Below are positions 25,524 to 33,454 of a stretch of 64,000 nt of DNA, in pieces. The notes beneath the pieces were generated by a model, which saw only the letters and a list, made by a program, of their open reading frames with translations, had not been told where the DNA came from and ran no database searches. The stretch covers positions 744,001 through 808,000 of the forward strand of contig NZ_JAGMUO010000065.1 of assembly GCF_019049325.1 (NCBI RefSeq). The letters are read 5' to 3'. Each line of letters opens with the position of its first letter. The first letter of the stretch is position 1. The stretch comes from Streptomyces sp. AC512_CC834. Lineage in GTDB: Bacteria > Actinomycetota > Actinomycetes > Streptomycetales > Streptomycetaceae. The translations under genes and the position numbers were made by a program.

Positions 25524-25960
25524 GCGCCTGCTCCGTTCTTCGGCAACTCGCCGTACGCCTCGTCGGTGACGGGCTCGAGCCATTCGTTGCTGACGTCTTC
25601 GCCAGGGGTGATGAAGGCGACGTGGGAGAACCACGAGTCGGCCTTCGCACCGTGCCAGTGCTTCGTGCCCGCCGGGACGCGGATCACCGTTCCCGGCTCC
25701 ATGCCGACGGGATCCTCGCCCTCGGCCTGGTACCAGCCGCTGCCCGCCGTGCACAGCAGGACCTGGTCACCGCCGCCGCCCGTGCCGTGGTGGATGTGCC
25801 AGTTGTTGCGGCAGCCCGGCTCGAAGGAGACATTGCTGACGGGAACGCTCCCCGAAGCGAGCGGAGCCAGGTAGCTCTGGCCGATGAAGTACTGCGCGAA
25901 GGCGTCGTTCTTCTCCCCGAGCGGGAAGATCTGGTCAAATCCGTTGACAGTCATTTCCAT
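25520..25960 (-). CDS. cupin domain protein
   Basis: A small single-domain cupin of 146 residues. Metal-binding motif 1 is HIHHGTGGGGDQ with a downstream E, and motif 2 is GTKHWHGAKADSWFSHVAF. Such cupins are frequent next to carboxymuconolactone decarboxylase and aldo-keto reductase genes. Two ATG codons are possible: 25960 or 25954, and the latter overlaps the regulator stop as ATGA. The gene is coupled at both ends. Function is unknown beyond a metal-binding beta-barrel. Confidence 0.85.
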   Translation of the reverse strand: MEMTVNGFDQIFPLGEKNDAFAQYFIGQSYLAPLASGSVPVSNVSFEPGCRNNWHIHHGTGGGGDQVLLCTAGSGWYQAEGEDPVGMEPGTVIRVPAGTKHWHGAKADSWFSHVAFITPGEDVSNEWLEPVTDEAYGELPKNGAGA

Positions 25961-26868
25961 CGATCCTTCTGTTTCAGTGCATCCTGCGGGCCGGGGTCGC
26001 GCCCGCCGCGGGGCGGTCCCGCCGTGGACGTCGCGGCGAGGCTCGCGAGCAGTTGCAGGCGCTCCTGGCTGGGCGAGCCGGGCTCGGCGGTGTAGATGAG
26101 GAAGGACAGCCCGGGCTCGGCCGTCAGCTCCATCCCCTCGTAGGTCAACGTGAGGTCGCCGACCTCGTGGTGGTGGAACTCCTTGGTGCCCGATCCGTGG
26201 CGGCGCACATTGTGTGCTCCCCACCGAGTGCGGAACGCGTCGCTGCACGTGGACAGCTCGCCAATCAGGTCGTGCAGCCGCTTGTCCCGGGGATCCCTGC
26301 CGGCCTCGGTACGCAGGATCGACACGGTGACGTCCGCGGCCACCTCCCAGTGGGGGTAGAACGCCTTGGCCCGTTCGTCGAGGAAGCAGTGCCGCGCCAG
26401 GTTCTCCTGCCCGGGACCGTCGAACACCTCGTCGTAGAAGGCGCGCCCGAGGGCGTTGGTGGCGAGGACGTCCATCCGTCCGCTGCGCACGAACGCGGGC
26501 CCGAGGGTGATGGCGTCCAACGCACGGGTCAGGCTGTCCCTGGGCACCCACTTCATCGGCCTGCGCCTGCGCACGGGCCGGGCCGCGCCATTGGCTGCCC
26601 GGGCGAGGTCGAAGAGGTGCTCACGCTCGGCGTCGTCCAGCCGCAGTGCCCTGGCGACCGACTCGAGGACGGCGTCGGAGACGCCGGCCAGGTGGCCGCG
26701 CTCGATCTTGGCGTAGTACTCCGGGCTCACGTCGGCGAGCATCGCCACCTCGCCGCGGCGCAGGCCCGCCACCCTCCGGTGCCCGGAGACGGTCAGTCCA
26801 GCCTGCTCGGGAGTGAGGTTCGCTCGACGGGACATGAGGAACTCCCGTGCTTCGTTCCTGGCATCCAT
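25951..26868 (-). CDS. MmyB-type helix-turn-helix regulator
   Basis: A 305-residue regulator of the XRE class with an MmyB-like ligand-binding domain. The N-terminal HTH reads RRVAGLRRGEVAMLADVSPEYY; the C-terminal domain has the ILRTEAGRDPRDKRLHDLIGEL and YTAEPGSPSQERL segments usual in this family. The ATG at 26868 gives the family-typical MDAR start; an in-frame ATG at 26964 is an alternative. It heads the cupin/AKR operon and likely controls it through the inverted repeat upstream. Confidence 0.85.
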   Translation of the reverse strand: MDARNEAREFLMSRRANLTPEQAGLTVSGHRRVAGLRRGEVAMLADVSPEYYAKIERGHLAGVSDAVLESVARALRLDDAEREHLFDLARAANGAARPVRRRRPMKWVPRDSLTRALDAITLGPAFVRSGRMDVLATNALGRAFYDEVFDGPGQENLARHCFLDERAKAFYPHWEVAADVTVSILRTEAGRDPRDKRLHDLIGELSTCSDAFRTRWGAHNVRRHGSGTKEFHHHEVGDLTLTYEGMELTAEPGLSFLIYTAEPGSPSQERLQLLASLAATSTAGPPRGGRDPGPQDALKQKDRWK

Positions 26869-26898
26869 GCGTTCCACGCTACGGCGCGAAGCCGCTGT

Positions 26899-26940
26899 GA
26901 GGGATTCCCTGCCAGTACGTCCTTCACCGGGAACTCCCTC
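26899..26940. promoter_or_regulatory. long inverted repeat upstream of the MmyB-type regulator
   Basis: GAGGGATTCCC (26899-26909) and GGGAACTCCCTC (26929-26940) are inverted repeats with a single-base bulge and a 19-bp spacer, between the regulator and the divergent fragment at 27021. Likely operator for autoregulation. Confidence 0.5.
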
Positions 26941-27020
26941 GCTCGGCATGTCCGGCGATGTCATTGGCCTTGCACCTTCAGAGATGGATCGACGGACGTC
27001 GCCGCAGGTAGGGAGAGATC

Positions 27021-27110
27021 ATGGCTGAGAACACAAGCACCGGCTGGACCGGCGGGAAGAACGCCTACGGCGGCTTCGCCCCGGGGATGGTCCAGCAGCA
27101 TCGTCGAGAA
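27021..27110 (+). pseudogene. possible truncated 5' end of a small enzyme gene
   Basis: A strong ribosome binding site AGGGAGAGATC precedes an ATG. The first 23 residues (ending in AYGGFAPGMVQ) look like a natural protein start and recall the YxxFAP segment of carboxymuconolactone decarboxylase-like proteins. After that the reading frame becomes an Ala/Gly/Pro-rich antisense of the next AKR. This looks like a gene cut off after its beginning. Identity is a guess. Confidence 0.35.
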
Positions 27111-27239
27111 ACAGGACTGAGCGCCCCCGGCGCGGCCGCCACGTCGGCCGGATGGTCGGCGACGGCATCACCGTTCCGTTCCGGCCCGGGAGATTGGTTG
27201 GGTCCGGTCGGGCCGAGTGAAGCCGGAAGGGAAGGGTGG

Positions 27240-28091
27240 TCAGCCCTCCAGGCGACGCTTGCTGAGCCAGGCCACCATCTCGGGGTCGTGGTGGTCGAAG
27301 AACAGGGTGGCGCCGGTGTCGAGGCCGGCGATCCGCGCCATCTCGTCCTCGGTGAGCCGGAAGTCGAACACCTCGATGTTCTGGGCCATCCGCTCGGGGC
27401 GGACCGACTTGGGGATGGTGACGATGCCGCGCTGGATGAGCCAGCGGAGCACGACCTGGGCCGCGGACTTGTCGTACGCCTTGCCGATCCCGGTGAGCAC
27501 CGGGTCGGTGAACAGGTTGTTCTTGCCTTCGGCGAAGCCGCCCCAGGACTGGTGCTGGACGCCGTGCTCGCGCATGAGGTCGTGGTCCGTGGTGCGCTGG
27601 AAGAAGGGATGAGTCTCGATCTGGTTGACCGCCGGGGTGATCTCGTTGTTGAGGACCAGGTCGAGGAGGCGGTCGGGGTAGAAGTTGGCTACACCGATCG
27701 CCTTGGCGAGCCCTTCGCGGTTGGCGGCCTCCATGGCACGCCACTGGCCGTACACGTCACCGTAGGGCTGGTGCATGAGGTAGAGGTCGAGATAGTCAAG
27801 ACCCAGCTTGGTCAGTGAGGTTTCGAGGGCTCGTCGGGTGTTGTCCTCGGCGGGGGCGTCCTGGACCCACAGCTTGGTGGTGACGAACAGCTCATCACGG
27901 GGGATGCCGCCGGCCCTGATGGCGCGTCCGACGGCTTCCTCGTTGCCGTAGGCCGCCGCGGTGTCCAGGAGCCGGTAGCCGGCTGCGAGGGCGTCGGTGA
28001 CGGCCTGCTCGGTCTGGTCCGGCGGGATCTGGTAGACGCCGAAGCCGAGAATCGGCATGTCGACACCATTGTTGAGCGTGACGTTCTGCAT
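27240..28091 (-). CDS. aldo-keto reductase
   Basis: Aldo-keto reductase of 283 residues, paralogous in family to the one at 24666. The catalytic residues are visible as D and Y in RLLDTAAAYGNEEAVG, K in FVTTKLWVQD and H in LDLYLMHQPYGD; the cofactor loop is IPKSVRPERMAQN. AAGGA lies seven bases before the ATG (28091). The next segment upstream is a chimeric pseudogene made from another AKR and an alcohol dehydrogenase. Confidence 0.9.
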   Translation of the reverse strand: MQNVTLNNGVDMPILGFGVYQIPPDQTEQAVTDALAAGYRLLDTAAAYGNEEAVGRAIRAGGIPRDELFVTTKLWVQDAPAEDNTRRALETSLTKLGLDYLDLYLMHQPYGDVYGQWRAMEAANREGLAKAIGVANFYPDRLLDLVLNNEITPAVNQIETHPFFQRTTDHDLMREHGVQHQSWGGFAEGKNNLFTDPVLTGIGKAYDKSAAQVVLRWLIQRGIVTIPKSVRPERMAQNIEVFDFRLTEDEMARIAGLDTGATLFFDHHDPEMVAWLSKRRLEG

Positions 28092-28123
28092 GAGCTGTCC
28101 TTCCGGGTGGTGCTGTGCGTGAG

Positions 28124-28475
28124 TCAGAGGGTGAGGAGGGACTTGAGGACACGGCGGTCGGCCATGGCCCGGTAGGCGTCCGGCGTCTGGTCGAGGGTGA
28201 AGCGGCGGTCGAAGACGCGGCCGGGATCGATGCTGCCGTCGAGGACGTCGGGCATCAGCCCTTCGATGTAGGCGCGGGCCGGGGATACGCCGCCGGTGAG
28301 CGTGATGTTCCGCATGATCATGGAAGGGCCTATGGGGCCCACCTCGATGCAGGGTGCGGATCGACTCGTCCTCGTCCGTTCCGGAGTCTGTGTAACCGTG
28401 TGACATCCCCGTGGCCCCCAGGCCGACGCGGGAGACCTCAAGGTCACGCAGTTTGGCCTTTTCATCGTCATGCAC
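28124..28475 (-). pseudogene. chimera of AKR N-terminus and alcohol dehydrogenase C-terminus
   Basis: Reading from 28475 down to about 28341, one frame gives an AKR start (KLRDLEVSRVGLGATGMSHG then GTDEDESIRTLHRG). From about 28342 to 28124 another frame gives the C-terminus of a zinc-type alcohol dehydrogenase (NITLTGGVSPARAYIEGL ... GRVFDRRFTLDQTPDAYRAM). The first ATG (28471) is also out of frame with the AKR part, implying a small indel near 28460. An internal deletion that fused two neighbouring genes is the simplest explanation. Confidence 0.75.
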
Positions 28476-28575
28476 CTTTCCTACCTTTGGTGCGTTGTCT
28501 TCACAGTCTTGTCCCTGTGGCCGTGGACCGAGCGTGTGCCGCACCCATCCGGGGCCGTTGCGCCACACGGCGGCA

Positions 28576-29065
28576 TCAATCACTGTGCCGCGTTTCCGCA
28601 TGCGCAGGCAGGCCGAGCGCGGCCGAGGGCCGCGTAACCCTCGTCGGCGAGCCGATGCTCCGCCTCTGCGAGGTCCGCCAGTCTCGGGTCGTCGCGGGCG
28701 GCGCGTTCCAGGATGCCGAGGTGAAGCAGTAGCTGGTTCCCCAGGTGACCGCCACCGCTGTCACGGCACCGACGAGAGTGTCACCGAAGCGGTCGAAGCT
28801 GAGGGACGTCACGGTGCCGCCGGTACCGCCGACCTCGACGGACACGACGGACCACCATGCGGAGAGCTGCAGGGCGGATACCGCGAAGACGACGCCGACT
28901 CCCAGCGGCGTCCCGACCGTGCGCTGCGCGGCGCGGCGGGTGGCCCATGCCGATCAGTTCGCCGACCGTGCCGGCGACTCCGGCCGCCAACGCCATGCGC
29001 CAGGACGTGAAGAACTCGATCGAGTGGCCGCCCGGACGGACGTCGAGCCGGCCTCCCAATTCGAC
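28576..29065 (-). pseudogene. decayed membrane protein gene
   Basis: Two overlapping minus-strand frames together read like one small membrane protein. Frame one (29065 to about 28940) gives FTSWRMALAAGVAGTVGELI. Frame two (28953 to 28576) gives PLGVGVVFAVSALQLSAWW and DTLVGAVTAVAVTWGTSYCF, both membrane-like. A frameshift near 28925-28945 would join them at a shared RRAA. The family is not recognised. Confidence 0.4.
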
Positions 29066-29089
29066 CAGCACCACGTCGGACCTCGCCGA

Positions 29090-29242
29090 CGTCAGGCGTT
29101 CGCGCTCTTGGAAACGGCGAAGGAGCGCGGCCAGATCCGCACCGGCGTCGATCTCGGTGTCGTCGTCGACCTGATCTGGGGATCCTGCTACATCCGCCTG
29201 CTGTTGCCGCACATGACCGGAACGCTCACCGACCCAGCGTGA
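29090..29242 (+). pseudogene. C-terminal remnant of a TetR-family regulator
   Basis: The last 50 codons of a plus-strand frame read like the end of a TetR C-terminal domain: ALLETAKERGQIRTGVDLGVVVDLIWG followed by YIRLLL and a stop at 29242. No start codon or HTH domain is found upstream; the preceding sequence is antisense to the decayed membrane protein. Confidence 0.5.
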
Positions 29243-29588
29243 AAGCAGGGTGTAGCCGGGACAAATCCGTGGCGCGATCCCCTGCGAACGCCAATGCCGA
29301 GGAGGCCGCTCGCTGACGCGGCCGAGAGGGACGCGGCGCCGGTGACGCGGGCGGTTGTCTGGTCATCACCCGTAGCCAGCGGGATTGGCGGGGCGACAGC
29401 CGTTTCGAGGTCGGGGCGGTACGCCCTGACGCCTTCCAGGTCGCCCGGAACCACCTTGCTCACTGGCTGTGCGGTGGTCACCCAATGCCAACGCATCCGG
29501 CCGCCCAGCGCCCGCGAGGGACCGGTGAGGCGCGACGCGGGACGGCCGGTCGACCGGCCGTCACCGAGCCCTCAGCCGTTCCCGCTGG
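29243..29588. other. 346-bp gap without a supported gene
   Basis: I find no convincing gene here. A minus-strand frame of 102 codons (29188-29496) opens with a plausible MRWHWVTTAQ but has no ribosome binding site or recognisable domain. The stretch continues the decayed zone and contains the short palindrome GGCCGGTCGACCGGCC near 29552. Confidence 0.6.
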
Positions 29589-30554
29589 TCAGCGCATCCT
29601 TCCGCGCGGCTTCAGCGGCACCGCAGGCAGCTCGGGGGCGGGCAGCGGGGCGCCGTCGTAGCCCTTCACCTCGCCGAAGCGTGTTCCTTCCGTCCAGTCC
29701 CGGCGGGCCTGTTCGATCTCCTCCTGGGTGCGTCCGATCCAGTTCCAGAACATGATCAGCTCCTCCTCGAACGGCTCGCCGCCCAGGAGCATCAGGCCCG
29801 CGTCCGAGTCGGCCCGCAGGGGCAGTTCGTCGCGGCCGCAGCCGAGGTAGAGCATGGAGCCCGGCACCAGGGACACGCCGTCGACGTGGGCCTCGCCGCT
29901 CATGGCCAGTACGGCGTACTCGAAGTCCCGTTCCAGCGGGAGGCGTACGTCCGTGCCGCCGGTCAGGGCCAGGTCGGCGCCGACGAGGGGCGTGTACGTC
30001 GCGCCGGGCGAGGTGGCGGTGTCGAGGGTGCCGAGGAGCACGGTGGCCGCCAGGCCCGGTGCCGTGACGTGCGGCAGCTCGGCGTGGAACTCGAAGTGCG
30101 GGTCGGTGTGGCGGTGGGCGTCCGGGAGGGCCACCCACAGTTGCGCGCCGTGCAGGAAGCGGGCGTGGGCGAGGGGGCTCTCCTCGGAGTGGCTGATCGC
30201 GCGGCCGGAGGTCATCAGGCCCAGTTGGCGCGGGCGGATGGTCTGCAGGCTGCCGGTGGAGTCGCGGTGCAGTACCTCGCCCGCGTGCAGCCAGCTCACC
30301 GTCTGCAGGCCCATGTGCGGATGCGGCGGCACCTGCATGCCGGGCTCGTCGGAGATGTCGTCGGGGCCGTAGTGGTCGACGAAACACCAGGCTCCCACCA
30401 TGCGCCGGCCCAGGTTGGGCAGCAGCCGGCGGACCTCGGTGGACTCGCCGAGCTTGACGTTGCGAGGGCTGAGGAGTTCCCGCACGGGCTCCGCCACCAC
30501 GAAGCCGCGGCCGCCGCACAGGCTGGGAACCGCCTCGCGATCAAGATTGCTCAT
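29589..30554 (-). CDS. pirin family protein
   Basis: Bicupin pirin of 321 residues. The N-terminal metal-binding residues are in PPHPHMGLQTVSWLHAGEVLHRDS, the classic pirin signature with two His in HPH and a further His/Glu pair. The C-terminal half is a second cupin, ending in the ...FGEVKGYDGAPLPAP segment seen in actinobacterial pirins. ATG at 30554 chosen. Pirins are iron-binding and some oxidise quercetin; no specific role can be read here. Divergent from the TPR gene. Confidence 0.9.
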   Translation of the reverse strand: MSNLDREAVPSLCGGRGFVVAEPVRELLSPRNVKLGESTEVRRLLPNLGRRMVGAWCFVDHYGPDDISDEPGMQVPPHPHMGLQTVSWLHAGEVLHRDSTGSLQTIRPRQLGLMTSGRAISHSEESPLAHARFLHGAQLWVALPDAHRHTDPHFEFHAELPHVTAPGLAATVLLGTLDTATSPGATYTPLVGADLALTGGTDVRLPLERDFEYAVLAMSGEAHVDGVSLVPGSMLYLGCGRDELPLRADSDAGLMLLGGEPFEEELIMFWNWIGRTQEEIEQARRDWTEGTRFGEVKGYDGAPLPAPELPAVPLKPRGRMR

Positions 30555-30659
30555 GCCGCCCAACCTAGCCCCGGCCGGCCCTCCGCGTCAGACGGTCCTC
30601 GAGCCGTCACCGTGGCGGGCGAAAGCATCCGCACCGCATCCCACCAGTAGTGGAATGTT

Positions 30660-30678
30660 CAACCATGCAGTGTGGTTG
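30660..30678. promoter_or_regulatory. perfect 6-7-6 inverted repeat between pirin and TPR genes
   Basis: CAACCA and TGGTTG flank a 7-bp spacer; with one mismatch the arms extend to 8 bp. It sits 22 bp before the TPR start, beside GTGGAATGTTC, and may be an operator shared by the divergent pair. Confidence 0.45.
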
Positions 30679-30700
30679 GAGAGGGCGAAGGAGGTCACGA

Positions 30701-31048
30701 GTGGACACGACGTACTACGACCACGGAACGCCCGCGGAGCGCTGGGAGCGCGCGCGGATGTTCTTCGACGCCAAGGACTACGCCGCCGCGGCGCGCGTCC
30801 TGGACGGACTGGTCGGGGAGGTGCCCGAGCAGACCGGACCGCGCCTGCTGCTGGCGCGCGCCTACTACCACTCGGCCCAACTGCGGCGGGCGGAGGCCGA
30901 GCTGCGGGTCCTGGTCGAGCGCGATCCCGTCGAGCGGTACGCGCGGCTGATGCTGGGCCGCACCCTCGAACGGCAGGGGCGGCAGGAGGAGGCCGACGCC
31001 CAGCTTCGGATCGCCTCCGCCCTGGCCGGCGAATTCGCCGGACTCTGA
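30701..31048 (+). CDS. small TPR-repeat protein
   Basis: A 115-residue helical protein containing two to three tetratricopeptide-like repeats (ERARMFFDAKDYAAAARVLD, then ARAYYHSAQLRRAEAELRVL and MLGRTLERQGRQEEADAQL). The GTG start follows a textbook GAAGGAGGT. It is likely a cytoplasmic scaffold; no enzymatic domain is present. Divergent from pirin, a pairing frequently seen in Streptomyces, which suggests joint regulation. Confidence 0.88.
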   Translation: MDTTYYDHGTPAERWERARMFFDAKDYAAAARVLDGLVGEVPEQTGPRLLLARAYYHSAQLRRAEAELRVLVERDPVERYARLMLGRTLERQGRQEEADAQLRIASALAGEFAGL

Positions 31049-31118
31049 GCGACGGCCAGCGGCAGCGGCAGCGGCAAGGGCGACGACCATTGCGGCTACG
31101 GCGCGCGACGGTCGTGCG

Positions 31119-31153
31119 GACGGCGCGGCGGTGCGGGGCACCGCCGCGCCGTC
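31119..31153. terminator. strong bidirectional hairpin after the TPR gene
   Basis: A 16-bp perfect stem (core GGCGCGGCGGTGC) around a 3-nt GGG loop, between the converging TPR and PepSY genes. One of the most stable hairpins in the window. Confidence 0.85.
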
Positions 31154-31158
31154 GCGTT

Positions 31159-32592
31159 TCAGCGCCGCGCCGGCCCGGCGCCCGCGTACGTACGCCGTCC
31201 CCGCCGGTGGGCGACCTCGCCGAGCACGACGTCCAGCGCGACGAACGCGGCCAGCGGGATGCCCAGCAGCGGCACGAAGTAGCCGAGGACGGCGACCGCC
31301 GCCAGCAGCGGCACGAGGAGCAGCGGCGACACCTGCTGCCAGGCGCCGCGCGGGATCGGGCGGCCGAAGGCGGAGCCCCGGCCGCGCTGCCACCACATGC
31401 GGTAGCCCCAGACGACGAGCAGGATCAGGGACGCGGCGAGGAGCATCAGGGCGATCTGGTTGACCAGGCCGAACAGGCTGCCGGTGTGCAGGTCGATGCC
31501 CCAGCGGCTGAGCTTGGCGAGCACCGGGTAGTCGGCGAAGCGCAGGACGTCGGTGACCTCGCCCGTCGCCGGGTCCACGGCGACCGCGTCCTGCTTCTCG
31601 GGCCAACTGCGCTGTACCTGCTTCACGACGTAGGCGGAGGACGCGTCGGCGGGTGGCGTGATCTCCACCGGGTCGCCGAGGCCCTCGGCGCGCGCGGCGG
31701 CCAGCACCTTGTCGAGGCCGACCCCGTGCGCGGCGTCCCCGCCGGTACCCGCCGCCGCGCCGTGACCCGCGTGCTCACCGCCCCCGGACGCGGCTGCCGA
31801 CACCGACGCCGACACGGACGGCGTGGTCTGGCCGAGCGCGGCGCGCAGGTCCTCGATGTTCGCTCCGGCGTACGTCGACCAGGTGAGGCCGGTCGCCGAG
31901 AGGAAGACGAACCCGGCCGCCGCCCAGGCGCCGACCGTGCCGTGCAGGCCGAGGGTGCGGCGGCGGCCGCCGGTGCCGCGCACCTTGCGCCGGGACCGGC
32001 GGCGGGAGAACCACAGCACCAGACCGCCGCCCGCGATCACCCACAGCCAGCTCGCGGCGAACTCGCTGTACAGCCGCCCCGGGTCGCCCAGGTGCAGGTC
32101 GCGGTGGAACTCGTCGATCCAGGTGCGCAGCGGCAACGCGCCGCTGGAGCCGTACTGTTCGAGGGCGCCGCGCACCTCGGCGGTGTACGGGTCGACGAAG
32201 ACCGCGAGCGTGTGGTCCGGGTCGATGCCCTCGACTCCGGACAGCAGCACCCTGGTGGTGGCGTCGTCCTCGGGTGAGGGGCGTACGGCCGACACACCGC
32301 CCTCGGGGTGGGACCGCCGGGCGGCGGCGACCTGTTCGGAGATCGGGAGCTTGCGGTCGCCGGCCTCGGGGACGGTCAACTCATGGGCGTAGACGAGCTT
32401 CTCGGCCTGGTACGAGGCGGCGTAGAGGAAGCCGGTGGCCGCCGCGACCAGCAGGAAGGGGGCCACGAAGAGCCCCGCGTAGAAGTGCAGGCGCAGGACC
32501 AGGGGGCGCAGCGCGGACCAGTTGCCGGATGCGGGCGGCGGGGCGGCCGGCCCCGCTGCCTGGTCCGTGCCGGTCGGGGAGGTGGTCGTCAT
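31159..32592 (-). CDS. PepSY-associated transmembrane protein (PiuB-like)
   Basis: Integral membrane protein of 477 residues. TM1 (about 28-52, LRLHFYAGLFVAPFLLVAAATGFLY split by short polar residues), two central helices around 175-195 and 225-245, and C-terminal helices at about 395-460 are evident. Two PepSY-type extracytoplasmic segments lie between. The extracytoplasmic loop around 270-300 has several His residues (GEHAGHG) that might bind metal. Family members are implicated in ferric-siderophore reduction or iron uptake; substrate not determinable here. Confidence 0.85.
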   Translation of the reverse strand: MTTTSPTGTDQAAGPAAPPPASGNWSALRPLVLRLHFYAGLFVAPFLLVAAATGFLYAASYQAEKLVYAHELTVPEAGDRKLPISEQVAAARRSHPEGGVSAVRPSPEDDATTRVLLSGVEGIDPDHTLAVFVDPYTAEVRGALEQYGSSGALPLRTWIDEFHRDLHLGDPGRLYSEFAASWLWVIAGGGLVLWFSRRRSRRKVRGTGGRRRTLGLHGTVGAWAAAGFVFLSATGLTWSTYAGANIEDLRAALGQTTPSVSASVSAAASGGGEHAGHGAAAGTGGDAAHGVGLDKVLAAARAEGLGDPVEITPPADASSAYVVKQVQRSWPEKQDAVAVDPATGEVTDVLRFADYPVLAKLSRWGIDLHTGSLFGLVNQIALMLLAASLILLVVWGYRMWWQRGRGSAFGRPIPRGAWQQVSPLLLVPLLAAVAVLGYFVPLLGIPLAAFVALDVVLGEVAHRRGRRTYAGAGPARR

Positions 32593-32733
32593 CGGTGGGC
32601 GCTCCGGGACGTCGTGGGGACGGGACGGTCCCCAGTGGTCGGGTCGCGGACGCGCCGGGTTCCCGTAGCCCGCAGTGGCGTGCGTCACAGCGGTGCCGGC
32701 GGAGAGTCCGACGGGCCGTGACATCCTGGCGCG

Positions 32734-33390
32734 ATGGGAACTCCGAGTGGTCGTGCCCCTCTTGCCGAGCGGGTCGAGGAACTGCTGGCCGTCGGCGGCC
32801 CGTTGCCCGTCGTCACGGCCGGTGATCCGGTGCTGCGGCGCGCGGCCGAGCCGTTCGAGGGGCAGTTGGCGCCCGCGCTCCTGACGCGGTTCATCGAGGC
32901 GCTGCGCCTGACCATGCACGCGGCGCCGGGTGTCGGCCTGGCCGCGCCGCAGGTCGGGGTGGGGCTCAGGATCGCGGTGATCGAGGATCCGGCGCCGGTG
33001 CCGGACGAGGTGCGGGTGGCGCGGGGGCGGGTGCCGCAGCCGTTCCGGGTGCTGGTCAATCCGTCGTACGAACCTGTCGGCGCGGGGCGGGCCGCGTTCT
33101 TCGAGGGCTGTCTGAGCGTGCCGGGCTGGCAGGCGGTGGTGACGCGCCACGCCGAGGTGCGGCTGCTGGCGCGGGACGAGGACGGGCGGGCGGTGGACGA
33201 GGTGTTCGCGGGGTGGCCGGCCAGGATCGTGCAGCACGAGACGGACCATCTCGACGGCACGCTGTATCTGGACCGGGCGGAGCCGCGTTCGCTGGCGTCG
33301 AACGGGGCGATGGCGGAGCTCTGGTCGCAGCCGACGCCGGAGCGGGCGGCGTCGGCGCTGGGGTTCGAGCTGCCCGGCCCGGCGGACTGA
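32734..33390 (+). CDS. def: peptide deformylase
   Basis: Peptide deformylase of 218 residues with the three family motifs: GVGLAAPQ (66-73), EGCLSVPG (C126 as metal ligand) and QHETDHLDG (H168, E169, H172). It removes the formyl group from nascent proteins. The N-terminal 25 residues and C-terminal 35 residues are extensions typical of the longer actinobacterial paralogues. No clear ribosome binding site precedes the ATG, so a leaderless or weakly translated message is possible. Confidence 0.93.
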   Translation: MGTPSGRAPLAERVEELLAVGGPLPVVTAGDPVLRRAAEPFEGQLAPALLTRFIEALRLTMHAAPGVGLAAPQVGVGLRIAVIEDPAPVPDEVRVARGRVPQPFRVLVNPSYEPVGAGRAAFFEGCLSVPGWQAVVTRHAEVRLLARDEDGRAVDEVFAGWPARIVQHETDHLDGTLYLDRAEPRSLASNGAMAELWSQPTPERAASALGFELPGPAD

Positions 33391-33454
33391 TCGCCCGCCG
33401 GGAATCAGCCCGCCGGGCTCCGGTGGGGCTGCCCGCGGCCGTCCGGGTCAGGGG

